From Methanomassiliicoccaceae archaeon (GTDB taxonomy: Archaea; Thermoplasmatota; Thermoplasmata; Methanomassiliicoccales; Methanomethylophilaceae), in contig WQXR01000018.1 of assembly GCA_009784745.1 (NCBI GenBank), positions 1 through 16,638 of the forward strand: a stretch of DNA of 16,638 nucleotides, in the 5' to 3' direction. Shown here one piece after another: positions 1 to 7,365 of this stretch. A program made the translations under genes and the position numbers. Every line of letters begins with the position of its first letter. The first letter of the stretch is position 1. The notes below the pieces were generated by a model. The model had not been told where the DNA came from and did no database searches. It saw nothing but the letters and a program-made list of their open reading frames with translations.

Positions 1-812
1 ATATAATGTTTGGCAATATGCCCAACTGTGATGGAAATTTCGTTTTGACTGGTGATGAAAAAGACATTTTATTAGCAAAAGAACCGAATGCGAAACCATT
101 TATTAGGCACTATCTCGGGGCAAAAGATTTCATTAACAATAAACATCAGAAAAGGTATTGCATATGGCTAAAAGATGTCCCATATTCTGCCCTGAAGAAC
201 TGCAATTTGATTCTTGACCGTGTAAATAGGGTTAGAGAGTTTCGTTCAAAAAGCTCAGCAAAGGCGACAAGAGATAAAGCCGAAGATGCGGAATTGTTCT
301 TCTACATATCTCATACTGAGACAAAGTACATTCTAGTTCCGTGTCATTCTTCCGAGAGTAGAAAATACATTCCCATGGATTTTGTTTCGCCCGAAATTAT
401 TTCCAGTAATGCGAATATGATCATTCCTGGCGCCACTCTGTATCATTTCGGTATTCTCACGTCGATTGTCCATATGTATTGGGTAAAGGCAGTATGTGGA
501 AGGCTGAAGAGCGATTATCGTTATTCCGGATCCGTTGTCTACAATAACTTTCCGTGGCCTCATTTACTCAACGAAGAAAAAAAGGTAATAGAAAAACTGG
601 CGCAAGGAGTCATTGATGCAAGATTAAAGTATCCCGAGAGTACGTTTGCGGACATGTATGGTGAAAACTCTATGTCATTTCACAAGGAGTTGGTCAAGGC
701 ACATAACGAACTTGACAGTGCCGTGAAGAAGCTGTATGGTTTTGAGAAAGACACACCGGAATCAGTCATTGTGGCAGAATTGATGGAGAGATACAAAAAA
801 CTGACTGAATGA
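1..812 (+). CDS. MmeI-like restriction-modification enzyme, C-terminal part (5' end outside window)
   Basis: The reading frame is open at the left edge, so the true start lies upstream and only about 269 residues are visible. The visible part matches the C-terminal half of the large MmeI-like DNA methyltransferase/endonuclease family (usually about 900 aa). Near the start is FGNMPNCDGNFVLT, then EPNAKPFIRHYLGAKDFI and YCIWLKD, typical of the target-recognition domain. After it comes YSGSVVYNNFPWP and the C-terminal helical segment with ADMYGE, LVKAHNELDSAVKKLYGF. In the family this region reads the DNA target; the S-adenosylmethionine and NPPY-type motifs and any nuclease domain would lie upstream and cannot be seen. 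The stop overlaps the next start as ATGA, implying translational coupling. It could equally be the methylase of a phage-exclusion operon. The family call is strong; activity is unknown. Confidence 0.85.
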   Translation, partial: IMFGNMPNCDGNFVLTGDEKDILLAKEPNAKPFIRHYLGAKDFINNKHQKRYCIWLKDVPYSALKNCNLILDRVNRVREFRSKSSAKATRDKAEDAELFFYISHTETKYILVPCHSSESRKYIPMDFVSPEIISSNANMIIPGATLYHFGILTSIVHMYWVKAVCGRLKSDYRYSGSVVYNNFPWPHLLNEEKKVIEKLAQGVIDARLKYPESTFADMYGENSMSFHKELVKAHNELDSAVKKLYGFEKDTPESVIVAELMERYKKLTE

Positions 813-1742
813 AATCAAATAGTCAGCTTCAACAGTTTTTAATGAATATGAGCATCTGTCAGTTTTATATGACTGCGAGCAAATCAATATTCTGAAGGAG
901 GATGTAAAAATAACTCGAGTATACGAAGAAATAAGTGCAATCGTACTTCTGGATATAATATCAGAATGTCCGAGTAAAATTCTCGTTAAAACAGAAAGCC
1001 CGGATTGGACCACAGACGAATGGAATTGTGGTATTGAGATAACAATGGCCTGTAAAGGAGAAGATATGAAGGCGATTTCATTCTTCGGAGGGTCTTTCAA
1101 AGAAGTAAAGAACATAATGGCATTGAGAGGAATAGGGAAAGAATATACTTTTTTTAAAGATAGCAACACATATTTCAAATTCAATCCTGACAACGGAACG
1201 ATAACGCATTACAGTGATGGTAAACCTTCCAGCCTCGAATTACTTGAAGAAATTCATCCTGATATAATCTGCGAGTTGGACGAATTTAAGCTATTAGGAT
1301 TTAATGAGACAAATTGGGTTGGAAAACACGATTTCGAAGAAAGCATCATTAAAGAGCTCGAAAAAAAGATGATTAAACTGAACTCAAAAAATCCATTTTC
1401 AAATCGTTCGACTTAAACATATTATTCGTTTTCAGCGATTTACCGGTTTACAATTATGAAACTCTACGTGAAGTATGTAGAAAATTTAAAGAAATCACGG
1501 AAAAAGGTGAGAGAAAATTCCATATGATGTATGTATTTTCGTTCGAAGAAATTTTTAAGTTTGATTTGGAAAATGAAGAAGTTAGCATAATTGAAGTTGA
1601 TATGGAATCGTTTAAGGCGAAGAAGGATGGGATTATAAACTCATTTTTAGGATACGATCACAAAGATCCTATTCATAAAGATAATGTTAAAAAGGACCTT
1701 CGCGGGGCGTTTAAAGACGGTACAGTGTTAATGTTAGAATAA
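809..1742 (+). pseudogene. Unknown gene coupled to the methylase, split by two frameshifts
   Basis: An ATG at 809 overlaps the methylase stop (ATGA) but reads only 28 codons. The next frame is open from 823 to 1416 without a good start. A third frame is open from before 1400 to the stop at 1742. Joining them by adding one base at the T5 run (835-839) and one at the A6 run (1386-1391) gives one continuous protein of about 311 aa, running QLQQF-NEYEHLSVLYDCEQ through KLNS-KKSIFKSFDLNILFVF to GTVLMLE. Both losses are single bases in homopolymers, so sequencing error is as likely as true decay. I recognise no domain; the product is acidic and mixed alpha/beta in look. Position and coupling suggest an accessory protein of the restriction system. 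The separate ORFs at 1045-1416 and 1524-1742 are best read as pieces of this gene. Confidence 0.6.
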
Positions 1743-1909
1743 TTGATACACTCCCCGAAAAATGTTAGTTTGATCAATTACTTTTAGAAGAAAATATGTT
1801 GCCAAAACTCGATGAAAGCATATAAAAAAGAGAAACACATGCTCTGAAGAACTGAGTTAGAAATAGGTCATTCGGAGGACATCTTCACTTCTCATTTTTC
1901 ATCGTAGAT

Positions 1910-1972
1910 CTATACAGGGGCGCAGACGTCATCAAACACGCCCTCGAGATTCAAAGTGTAAGTTTCCGCCAT
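1910..1972 (-). pseudogene. N-terminal fragment of the LNLTG protein family
   Basis: A 20-codon frame begins 13 nt after the recombinase stop and reads MAETYTLNLEGVFDD before a short unrelated tail. Its start matches the starts of the proteins at 2436-2720 (MPQTYGLNLTGVRDD) and inside 16001-16381 (MPESYTLNLTGLSD). It looks like the first 15 residues of a family member joined to foreign sequence. It is a remnant, probably not functional. Confidence 0.5.
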
Positions 1973-1985
1973 ATTAACTTGACCC

Positions 1986-2381
1986 CTACTGTTCGCTTTC
2001 CAATTGGGCGATGCGCCGAATTATGTCCATTACGAATCTTCCTATTGGAGTGGTCGTGTCAAATGTTTCTTGCGTGGAAGCGAATCCTTTTCCCCTATCT
2101 CTGAGGTCATCCATCATTAATTTAAAATTGGCACTGTTGCAATGTATCCTATTCATCTTCATGACGAGAAGGACATCCCATTTGTCGGAATCGTCCATCA
2201 TCCTCTTGTATCCCGGACGATCTGTGTTCCGGCAGGAATATCCTTCATCCCTGTAGATATCAGAAATTTCCCAATTATTAATCTCGCAATGGACTTTTAA
2301 CTGTTCGATCTGCGTGTCCAAAGAGAGACCTTCTTTTGCTTGGTCCTCAGTTGATACCCTAACGTAAAGTGCTGCTCGCAT
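1986..2381 (-). pseudogene. Serine recombinase, catalytic domain only, truncated and probably inactive
   Basis: The 131-residue product is the N-terminal resolvase domain of a serine site-specific recombinase. YVRVSTEDQ gives Arg8, the nucleophile Ser10 and Gln14; GLSLDTQIEQL, DEGYSCRNTDRPGY and TFDTTTPIGRFVMDI follow in family order. Members of this type (large serine integrases) normally run 400-600 aa with a DNA-binding recombinase domain, zinc ribbon and coiled coil. Here the frame stops at QLESEQ-TAG, where the family usually reads QLEREQ and continues. The segment that should read (D/N)R-x-x-R is NRIHC at residues 77-81, so the second conserved arginine is cysteine and the Asp is Asn. 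Truncation plus the missing arginine argue for an inactive relic. It marks past integration or cassette exchange. Confidence 0.85.
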
Positions 2382-2408
2382 AGATTTTCGCTATTATATT
2401 GACGGTGT

Positions 2409-2419
2409 GGTATAAAGAA
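2409..2419 (-). promoter_or_regulatory. Candidate TATA box of the serine recombinase
   Basis: The minus strand reads TTCTTTATACC with its centre about 33 nt before the ATG at 2381, which would put transcription start a few bases before the start codon. No ribosome site is seen, so the transcript would be almost leaderless. Confidence 0.35.
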
Positions 2420-2435
2420 CCAACGCAGAACAACG

Positions 2436-2720
2436 CTATGTACCCATTTTTTCAATGTATTTTTTCCATGATTCATTCAGTTTCTCATCCATAACTTCGT
2501 CGCGGAATGATCCTCCCGATTCCGCAACAATTTCCTCATCCGTCCTTATATCGCCGGAATAAAGGCCGTTGCCATCTGTTGTTACGGTGATCAGATATCC
2601 TCTGATCCCGTAAAGGAATATTCCTTTGTATTCACGCTTCCAATTTTCTCCGTATATCCATACATACAGTGTGAGATCATCACGCACACCTGTGAGATTT
2701 AAACCATAAGTCTGAGGCAT
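2436..2720 (-). CDS. LNLTG-family small protein, function unknown
   Basis: The 94-residue product starts MPQTYGLNLTGVRDD and ends IVAESGG ... DEKLNESWKKYI. It is clearly homologous to the C-terminal 90 residues of the protein at 16001-16381 (MPESYTLNLTG at the start, IVAESGT and DQKLNESWKEYI at the end) and more distantly to both halves of the 289-aa protein at 14227-15096. The ATG at 2720 was chosen over an in-frame start 15 codons upstream because AAGGAAGTG sits 8 nt before it and because homology begins exactly there. It looks like a small beta-rich domain; I see no membrane segment or catalytic motif. The homologues lie beside viral-type genes, so a structural or host-interaction role is possible, but this is inference. 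The stop is TAG, with 13 open codons beyond it. Confidence 0.6.
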   Translation of the reverse strand: MPQTYGLNLTGVRDDLTLYVWIYGENWKREYKGIFLYGIRGYLITVTTDGNGLYSGDIRTDEEIVAESGGSFRDEVMDEKLNESWKKYIEKMGT

Positions 2721-2828
2721 TTTCCGAACACTTCCTTGTTTATCTGGCAGTATGTCGTATATCAAGCATTCATTCCTAATTAATTTTCACGAAATGTTTC
2801 TTTGTCTCGATGTCAGAAACAATTGTCA

Positions 2829-3164
2829 CTATACTTCCCAACCATGTCCGCCGCAATGCGGGCACTCACTGCTATACTGGTCGGACGTGAATATTCTGTT
2901 GCATGTGTTGCATTTCAGGTTGCGTGTATTGTCAGCATCCCAACCATGTCCTCTACAGAACGGGCACTCACTGTTGTATTGGTCTGTAACGAACATCTTG
3001 TTGCAATTATTACATTTTAATGTCCTGTAATCATTAACTTCCCAACCATGTCCTCTACAGAACGGGCACTCACTGTTGTAGTCGTCAGATTTGAACATCT
3101 TGTTGCAATTATTACATTTTAATACTCTGCTCATAAGCCCACAGGCATAAATCATATTGTTCAT
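2829..3164 (-). CDS. Triple zinc-ribbon protein
   Basis: The 111-residue product is three tandem copies of a 34-residue zinc-ribbon unit: LKCNNCNKMF, then SDxYNSECPFCRGHGW, repeated at about residues 15-47, 49-81 and 83-111. Each unit has a CxxC knuckle and a CPxC knuckle 16 residues later, twelve cysteines in all, enough for three zinc ions. Such ribbons bind nucleic acid or act as protein docking modules; nothing else is encoded. The start at 3164 has AAAGGAT about 6 nt upstream. An overlapping frame at 3112-3213 also looks protein-like, and the 14 residues before the first ribbon are less convincing, so the true N-terminus may lie in that other frame (see findings). It is transcribed away from region 4 and towards the recombinase relic. 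Confidence 0.65.
   Translation of the reverse strand: MNNMIYACGLMSRVLKCNNCNKMFKSDDYNSECPFCRGHGWEVNDYRTLKCNNCNKMFVTDQYNSECPFCRGHGWDADNTRNLKCNTCNRIFTSDQYSSECPHCGGHGWEV
2834..3122. repeat. Three 102-bp tandem repeats encoding the zinc ribbons
   Basis: Units begin near 2834, 2936 and 3038. The latter two are nearly identical, sharing CCATGTCCTCTACAG and TTGCAATTATTACATTTTAA; the first is more diverged. The period of 102 bp equals 34 codons, so unit gain or loss would keep the frame. Confidence 0.75.
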
Positions 3165-3246
3165 TTAAATCCTTTACTGACACAGATAAACCGTTGTATC
3201 TGTTCTCGATCATTTTGCTCGATCCATGATGCGCAACATCTTGATA

Positions 3247-4095
3247 TCATCCTGTATAGAACGTCTCCACTATCCTCTTCCCCTCATCCGTAAGATAATA
3301 CCTTTTCCGGAAATCATCCTTAATTATCCATTCATTCAATAACCATTTACTTACAAAATCTCTGTGATAATGAACGGAATCGCTTTTCTCCGGCGACGTA
3401 TCATATTGTTTGTTGCCTTTATTATCGGACGTGATATCATTATCATCCGATCTTCTCCATAATCCGTTCTCTTTCAATTTCATTATGACTTCCGGTCCTT
3501 TGCTGTTACGTTTAATTTTATTCAGATCATTCAATATCCTCAATCCCAATACCAAATTCCGATCGGGCATAGGCATATTGTATTTTGGCATCATCATCGG
3601 TTCGAATATTGATTCAGTAAGGCCGACAGGAACTCCGTTCCTGTAATATGCGTTTCTGATCATATCATCCTTTACAGTATATTCATCAGTACTTACCGAG
3701 AACGGAATAACAGAAGGATTCATCATCGCAGCAACTACCGCTGCTGCCGTATACTCGGATGTTCCGGCTGATATGTTCACATAGATATCAGCCGATGCGT
3801 TTGAAGCAAATTCTTTCTCAATGATATTCAATATTAATTTCAGCATAGGTAAGAATCGGCTTATCTTCTCTTCATACTCTTTTATTTCCGTTCTGTTATC
3901 GGAATTCTTTTTGATGATCTTACATACTTCGTCAAAGAATTCCTGATATACGGTACCGTCATAACTTTTCGGATCTCTTATGTAATGGATAAGATGGACA
4001 CGATCTATATCGTAGAATCTTACAGGTTCCGTAATTTTTACTGTTTCGAATGTTACGCATGATATCATTATCCTTTCTCTTTTTCCGGATGCCAT
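3247..4095 (-). CDS. CARF-domain winged-helix regulator (HFX_2341/DUF6293-like)
   Basis: The 282-residue product has a Rossmann-like N-terminal domain (about 1-160). It holds DRVHLIHYI after the first strand-helix unit and the loop IYVNISAGTSEYTAAA at 104-119, the N-[IV]-[ST]-[AG]-G-T signature that in CARF proteins binds cyclic oligoadenylate or related nucleotides. A winged-helix domain follows (about 185-281), ending RYYLTDEGKRIVETF, a typical wing. Archaeal CARF-HTH proteins of this kind are transcription regulators, often near CRISPR or other defence genes; no cas gene is in this window. The gene is divergent from the ten-gene run at 4291-12915 and shares a 195-bp intergenic region holding tandem 9-bp units, so it is the obvious candidate regulator of that run and of itself. 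No ribosome site precedes the ATG and a TATA box lies 27 nt upstream, consistent with leaderless expression. The ligand is unknown. Confidence 0.7.
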   Translation of the reverse strand: MASGKRERIMISCVTFETVKITEPVRFYDIDRVHLIHYIRDPKSYDGTVYQEFFDEVCKIIKKNSDNRTEIKEYEEKISRFLPMLKLILNIIEKEFASNASADIYVNISAGTSEYTAAAVVAAMMNPSVIPFSVSTDEYTVKDDMIRNAYYRNGVPVGLTESIFEPMMMPKYNMPMPDRNLVLGLRILNDLNKIKRNSKGPEVIMKLKENGLWRRSDDNDITSDNKGNKQYDTSPEKSDSVHYHRDFVSKWLLNEWIIKDDFRKRYYLTDEGKRIVETFYTG

Positions 4096-4118
4096 GTTAT
4101 CAGGTAATGATGTGCTTA

Positions 4119-4126
4119 CTATATTA
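4119..4126 (-). promoter_or_regulatory. Candidate TATA box of the CARF regulator
   Basis: The minus strand reads TAATATAG centred about 27 nt before the ATG at 4095, the spacing expected for an archaeal leaderless transcript. There is no ribosome site between them. Confidence 0.45.
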
Positions 4127-4136
4127 CTTTATTTCG

Positions 4137-4172
4137 TTCAGTACGTTTAGTACATTCAGTACATTTAGTACA
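4137..4172. repeat. Four tandem 9-bp units in the divergent promoter region
   Basis: The units are TTCAGTACG, TTTAGTACA, TTCAGTACA and TTTAGTACA, followed by a weak fifth, AAAATACG. Each contains the palindrome GTAC. The array lies between the two divergent TATA boxes, upstream of both, which is where an operator or activator-binding array would be placed. The likely binder is the divergently encoded CARF-winged-helix protein (inference). Confidence 0.6.
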
Positions 4173-4180
4173 AAAATACG

Positions 4181-4190
4181 TTGATATAAA
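4181..4190 (+). promoter_or_regulatory. Candidate TATA box of the ten-gene operon
   Basis: TTGATATAAA would place transcription start near 4210, leaving a leader of about 80 nt before the Sel1 gene. It is the only good TATA-like element between 4095 and 4291 on this strand. Confidence 0.45.
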
Positions 4191-4191
4191 C

Positions 4192-4234
4192 GCGAACAAT
4201 TTGTGAACTCAGCTGTAAGGCGTTCAATGTTCGC
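4192..4234. promoter_or_regulatory. 7-bp inverted repeat flanking the predicted start of transcription
   Basis: GCGAACA at 4192-4198 is matched by TGTTCGC at 4228-4234, with 29 nt between. The left arm touches the TATA box and the right arm is in the predicted leader, a suitable placement for a repressor operator or an RNA stem. Evidence is positional only. Confidence 0.35.
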
Positions 4235-4290
4235 CGGAAGACCGTATGTGAAGGTCCACCCCGGTAACAGAGAGGTCGAAGGTGAGGAAA

Positions 4291-6048
4291 ATGAAAGGAG
4301 ACAGAGAAAGTTCTGCAGGTAATGTAAGTGAGGACTCAGCATCTCAGATCAAGAAGATCAAACTACTCGCAGAAAGAGGAGATACCGAGGCACAGAACGA
4401 ACTCGGTAATGCGTATTTTGAAGGAAAATATGTTGCAATAGATTATTCAAAGGCTCTGATATGGTTCACAATCGCAGCGGGAAATGGACACGCGGATGCG
4501 CAACTTAACCTATGCAGGATGTACGAAGAAGGGCGCGGTGTTGATTGTGATCTTGTTGAGGCAATGAAATGGCTGAAAAAGGCCACAGATCAGGGATACG
4601 CAAAAGCACAGAACTACATGGGATGGATGTACTATAACGGTCGCGGAGTTACCACAGACCAAGAGGAAGCGGTCAAATGGTTCAGGCTCGCCGCAGATCA
4701 GGGATTGCCGAAGGCACAGAACAACATGGGTGAAATGTATCGTAGCGGAAGAGGAGTTACAAAGAATATTGACACATCCATCGAGTGGTACAAGCTTGCT
4801 GCGGATCAGGGATATGCGGAAGCATGTCGTAATTTAGGTAGCATTCATCTGAGCGGGACCAGTGTCGTCAAGGACGGTGGCGAAGCAATGAAATGGTTCA
4901 TGCTTGCCATGGCGAACGGAAGCAATTACGCGGCGACGCTCATCGGCAGGATGTATCGTGACGGCACCGGCATTCCCAAGAACGTTGAAGAGGCAATAAG
5001 GTGGTTCAAACTCGCCTCGGAGAAGGACAGCCAAGCGTTGGTGGAAATTGCCAGAATGTACATGGACGGCAACGGCGTTCCGATAGATATCAACGAAGCG
5101 ATACGATGGTACAAGGCCGCAGCGGAAAAAGGAATCTATCTGGCGATAATGGAGATCGCCCGAAGGTGCCGTGACGGAAAGGGAATGCAAAAGAACGTCG
5201 AAGAAGCGATACGGTGGTTCAAAACGGCCGCAGAAGACGGAAGTTCCGCAGCAAAAGAGCTGGCCAGAATGTACATGGACGGCAACGGCGTTCCGATAGA
5301 TATCAACGAAGCGATAAAATGGTACACAACAGCCGCGAAAAAGGGAGATCCTACGGCGGCATGGGAAATTGCCAGAAGATACCGGAACGGCAACGGCGTT
5401 CCCAAGAACGGCAAAGAAGCGATCAAATGGTTCACTGTTGCATTGGAAAGGGATAAAGGAGCAGCAACAGAGATAGCACGGATGTACCGCGACGGCAACG
5501 GCGTTCAGCAGAGCGGAGAAGAAGCCGTAAGGTGGTATAAGATCGCATTAGAGATCGACGGTTATGCAGCAGTTGAGATTGCTATGATGTACCGCGACGG
5601 AACGGGCGTTCCCAAGAACGGCAAAGAAGCGATCAAATGGTTCGAGATCGCCGCCGAGAACGGTTTCGCCGTACCGTCGGAGATAGCACGGATGTATCGT
5701 GACGGAAGAGGAGTTCCGCAGAACGCCAACGAAGCGATCAAGTGGTATAAGGTGGCCATGGAGAAAGACGGCCGTGAAGCATCAAGCATCGGTTTCATGT
5801 ACCGTGACGGAACGGGTGTCGCTAAAAGCGGCAGCGAAGCAGTAAAATGGTTCAAGATCGCCGCAGAGGCCGGAGACAATAATGCAGCTGAGATACTCGG
5901 CGCAATGTACGAGAAAGGAGAAGGCATCCCTCTGAATACTGAGGAAGCAATAAAATGGTACAGATTGGCATTAGATCGAAGTACTTGCGGCCAAGCACTG
6001 AAAAGACTTTGCAAGGATGAGAACAGCAACGAAAAGAAAGAGGTGTGA
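4291..6048 (+). CDS. Sel1-repeat protein, 15 repeats
   Basis: The 585-residue product is almost entirely Sel1-like repeats of about 35-36 residues. I count 15 by the A-[IVM]-[KR]-W-[FY] core, with G-x-G-[VI]-x-x-[ND] before each and A(A/E)xG(D/Y)A-type turns after. These helical solenoids act as scaffolds for protein-protein contacts; there is no signal peptide, membrane segment or enzyme domain. The ATG at 4291 is preferred to a GTG three codons earlier because AGGTGAGG lies just before it. The C-terminus KKEV is encoded by AAAGAGGTGTGA, which doubles as ribosome site for the next gene. It is the first gene of the run that ends with the TPR gene at 12915. Repeats 7 and 9 share a 54-bp identical stretch, showing recent internal duplication. 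It may be a partner or target-recognition scaffold for the AAA+ and ADP-ribosyltransferase proteins downstream (inference). Confidence 0.85.
   Translation: MKGDRESSAGNVSEDSASQIKKIKLLAERGDTEAQNELGNAYFEGKYVAIDYSKALIWFTIAAGNGHADAQLNLCRMYEEGRGVDCDLVEAMKWLKKATDQGYAKAQNYMGWMYYNGRGVTTDQEEAVKWFRLAADQGLPKAQNNMGEMYRSGRGVTKNIDTSIEWYKLAADQGYAEACRNLGSIHLSGTSVVKDGGEAMKWFMLAMANGSNYAATLIGRMYRDGTGIPKNVEEAIRWFKLASEKDSQALVEIARMYMDGNGVPIDINEAIRWYKAAAEKGIYLAIMEIARRCRDGKGMQKNVEEAIRWFKTAAEDGSSAAKELARMYMDGNGVPIDINEAIKWYTTAAKKGDPTAAWEIARRYRNGNGVPKNGKEAIKWFTVALERDKGAATEIARMYRDGNGVQQSGEEAVRWYKIALEIDGYAAVEIAMMYRDGTGVPKNGKEAIKWFEIAAENGFAVPSEIARMYRDGRGVPQNANEAIKWYKVAMEKDGREASSIGFMYRDGTGVAKSGSEAVKWFKIAAEAGDNNAAEILGAMYEKGEGIPLNTEEAIKWYRLALDRSTCGQALKRLCKDENSNEKKEV
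5050..5103 (+). repeat. 54-bp exact direct repeat inside the Sel1 gene (copy 1)
   Basis: Starts GCCAGAATGTACATGGACGG and ends AACGAAGCGATA. It is identical to 5263-5316, 213 bp downstream, a distance of 71 codons or two Sel1 units, so recombination between the copies would delete or duplicate two repeats in frame. Confidence 0.8.
5263..5316 (+). repeat. 54-bp exact direct repeat inside the Sel1 gene (copy 2)
   Basis: Identical to 5050-5103. Flanking codons have diverged, so the identity reflects a short recent duplication or gene-conversion tract. Confidence 0.8.
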
Positions 6049-6055
6049 ATGAACG

Positions 6056-6238
6056 ATGATCATCCCGTGGCCCATAGTATTGGCGGCGTCAACAGTTTCG
6101 CTGTTCCTTGATGTTTGGCTGTATAACAGTATACTCACGGGGTTGGAAAAGGTCATAAGATATAACGAGAAAATAGAGCGGGAGAAGGTGCCATCGATGA
6201 AAGAGCTGACAACGAAGAATGGAGGGGTGAAAGAATGA
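6056..6238 (+). CDS. Small single-pass membrane protein
   Basis: The 60-residue product begins with a hydrophobic helix (residues 2-24, IIPWPIVLAASTVSLFLDVW) followed by a charged helical tail ending MKELTTKNGGVKE. The ATG at 6056 is 7 nt after the Sel1 stop, with AGGTGTGA as ribosome site. A competing 20-codon frame from 6049 is less convincing. The stop overlaps the next start as ATGA. No family recognised; the hydrophobic N-terminus and pairing with another membrane protein suggest a two-component membrane unit. Confidence 0.6.
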   Translation: MIIPWPIVLAASTVSLFLDVWLYNSILTGLEKVIRYNEKIEREKVPSMKELTTKNGGVKE

Positions 6239-6762
6239 TCGAGGAAATATTCATCTGTTTCGTAGTAATAGGAGGGGTGTTCTATTTGTTATTTGAATGG
6301 TGGATATTGAAATTCATGTTCAATTGGCCGGTATATCCAAAAGAACACAAGGAAAACAGATCGGCGGTCAGTAACAGTTCACATACAGGACGAGCACATC
6401 AATACAAGATGCAAGCATCTGATACAACGGAAACATGGATCAACAAGGATGATGAAGTATCTGCGTATCTGGACACAATAAACGGTCAGGAAGGCAGATC
6501 ATATGATATACGCGACTCAAAAGGAATACGCTTATGCAAATATTACTGCAAACAGGATGCGGAGATACACATGCATAATATGGGATTGGAAAAGAACCAA
6601 AGATACGAAACAGTGAACGATAAACTTAAGGAATTGCGAGAAACAACGACCAAACTTCAGGGAACCGATACGGAGTTCAGGATATACAAACAGAAGATAC
6701 TGGACGCGGTCGATGATGCTGCAAGATATGCGGACGAACACAAGAATGACAAAAAGGTGTGA
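6235..6762 (+). CDS. Membrane-anchored protein, unknown family
   Basis: The 175-residue product has one N-terminal transmembrane segment (about residues 4-30, rich in Phe, Trp and Val) and then a hydrophilic domain. Residues 60-125 look mixed alpha/beta (DEVSAYLDTI, GRSYDIRDSKG), and the last 50 residues are charged helices (NDKLKELRETTTKLQ, KILDAVDDAARYADEHK). The start overlaps the previous stop (ATGA) and has a strong GGAGGGGTG site. The C-terminus KKV is encoded by AAAAAGGTGTGA, the ribosome site of the next gene. I recognise no catalytic motif. With the preceding gene it gives the operon a membrane arm, which in immunity operons often serves as effector, but that is not shown here. Confidence 0.65.
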   Translation: MIEEIFICFVVIGGVFYLLFEWWILKFMFNWPVYPKEHKENRSAVSNSSHTGRAHQYKMQASDTTETWINKDDEVSAYLDTINGQEGRSYDIRDSKGIRLCKYYCKQDAEIHMHNMGLEKNQRYETVNDKLKELRETTTKLQGTDTEFRIYKQKILDAVDDAARYADEHKNDKKV

Positions 6763-6765
6763 ACA

Positions 6766-7365
6766 ATGATGACAGAATACATAGTCATAGGATACAGGAA
6801 CGGATCATACTATTCAGCAGGTTTCGAGAGTATCTCAAGAGAAAGAGCAGATCTCGACTTCGAAGGAAGGATCGCTTTGAGCGAAAAGCACGGCGGCGGC
6901 TGGTATGATTATGAGATAAAGGACGTATCTCCGGTACCTTCAGAGAAAATAGGAACAAGATTCATAACGATCGGCGGCGAACGTCCGATGCTGTATCATA
7001 TCATCGAAATTTCCGAAGGCATATTCGAAGAAACATATATGTTCGGCACCGACACGACCGGAAAAAAGACGCGCAATGCAGAGCACAAGATGCTCATTCT
7101 GCCCCGAAGAAGAGGGACAGAATACAAGATGCTGGAAGAATATACGGATCCAGACGATTGCAGAGTATGCGTGTTCATCCAATCTGTCGAAAAGGATGGT
7201 AAAACATCATACAGGGTCTTTGAGAGCGAAGTTTCGCAGAACGGATATGGGTCGTCCAGCATAAGATGTTATGAGACGTTCGAAGAGGCAAAACAATTCG
7301 CCGACGGGCGCAGGCAAAAAATATCATCCGAAGGAAACATACGGAGGAGGTGTGAGTCAAAATGA
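6766..7365 (+). CDS. Hypothetical protein
   Basis: The 199-residue product is soluble, with no membrane segment or signal peptide. It begins MMTEYIVIGYRNGSYYSAGF and contains several beta-strand-like stretches (TRFITIGG, CRVCVFIQSV, SYRVFESEV) and a basic tail (RRRCESK). The ribosome site AAGGTG lies 8 nt before the ATG at 6766. The stop overlaps the hydrolase start by four bases (ATGA), so the two are translationally coupled. I do not recognise the family. Because it is coupled to the hydrolase it could be its regulatory or substrate-presenting partner; this is only positional inference. Confidence 0.6.
   Translation: MMTEYIVIGYRNGSYYSAGFESISRERADLDFEGRIALSEKHGGGWYDYEIKDVSPVPSEKIGTRFITIGGERPMLYHIIEISEGIFEETYMFGTDTTGKKTRNAEHKMLILPRRRGTEYKMLEEYTDPDDCRVCVFIQSVEKDGKTSYRVFESEVSQNGYGSSSIRCYETFEEAKQFADGRRQKISSEGNIRRRCESK

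Noticed and set aside
762..1193. Minus-strand 143-codon ORF
   Set aside because: It overlaps the plus-strand frames that join into one protein coupled to the methylase, and it shows no recognisable motif.
1986..2831. UAG read as pyrrolysine in the recombinase, LNLTG and zinc-ribbon genes
   Set aside because: Beyond each TAG the frame ends after 3, 13 or 0 codons with no family-like sequence, so readthrough would add nothing sensible.
2752..3030. Plus-strand ORFs opposite the zinc ribbons
   Set aside because: They are antisense reflections of the 102-bp coding repeats, without ribosome sites.
4834..5498. Minus-strand ORFs within the Sel1 genes
   Set aside because: They mirror the repeated codons of the plus-strand gene and have no start signals of their own; the same holds for 9575-10468.
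6049..6111. 20-codon ORF starting at the Sel1 stop
   Set aside because: The overlapping frame at 6056 encodes a good membrane helix and couples to the next gene, which is a better explanation.
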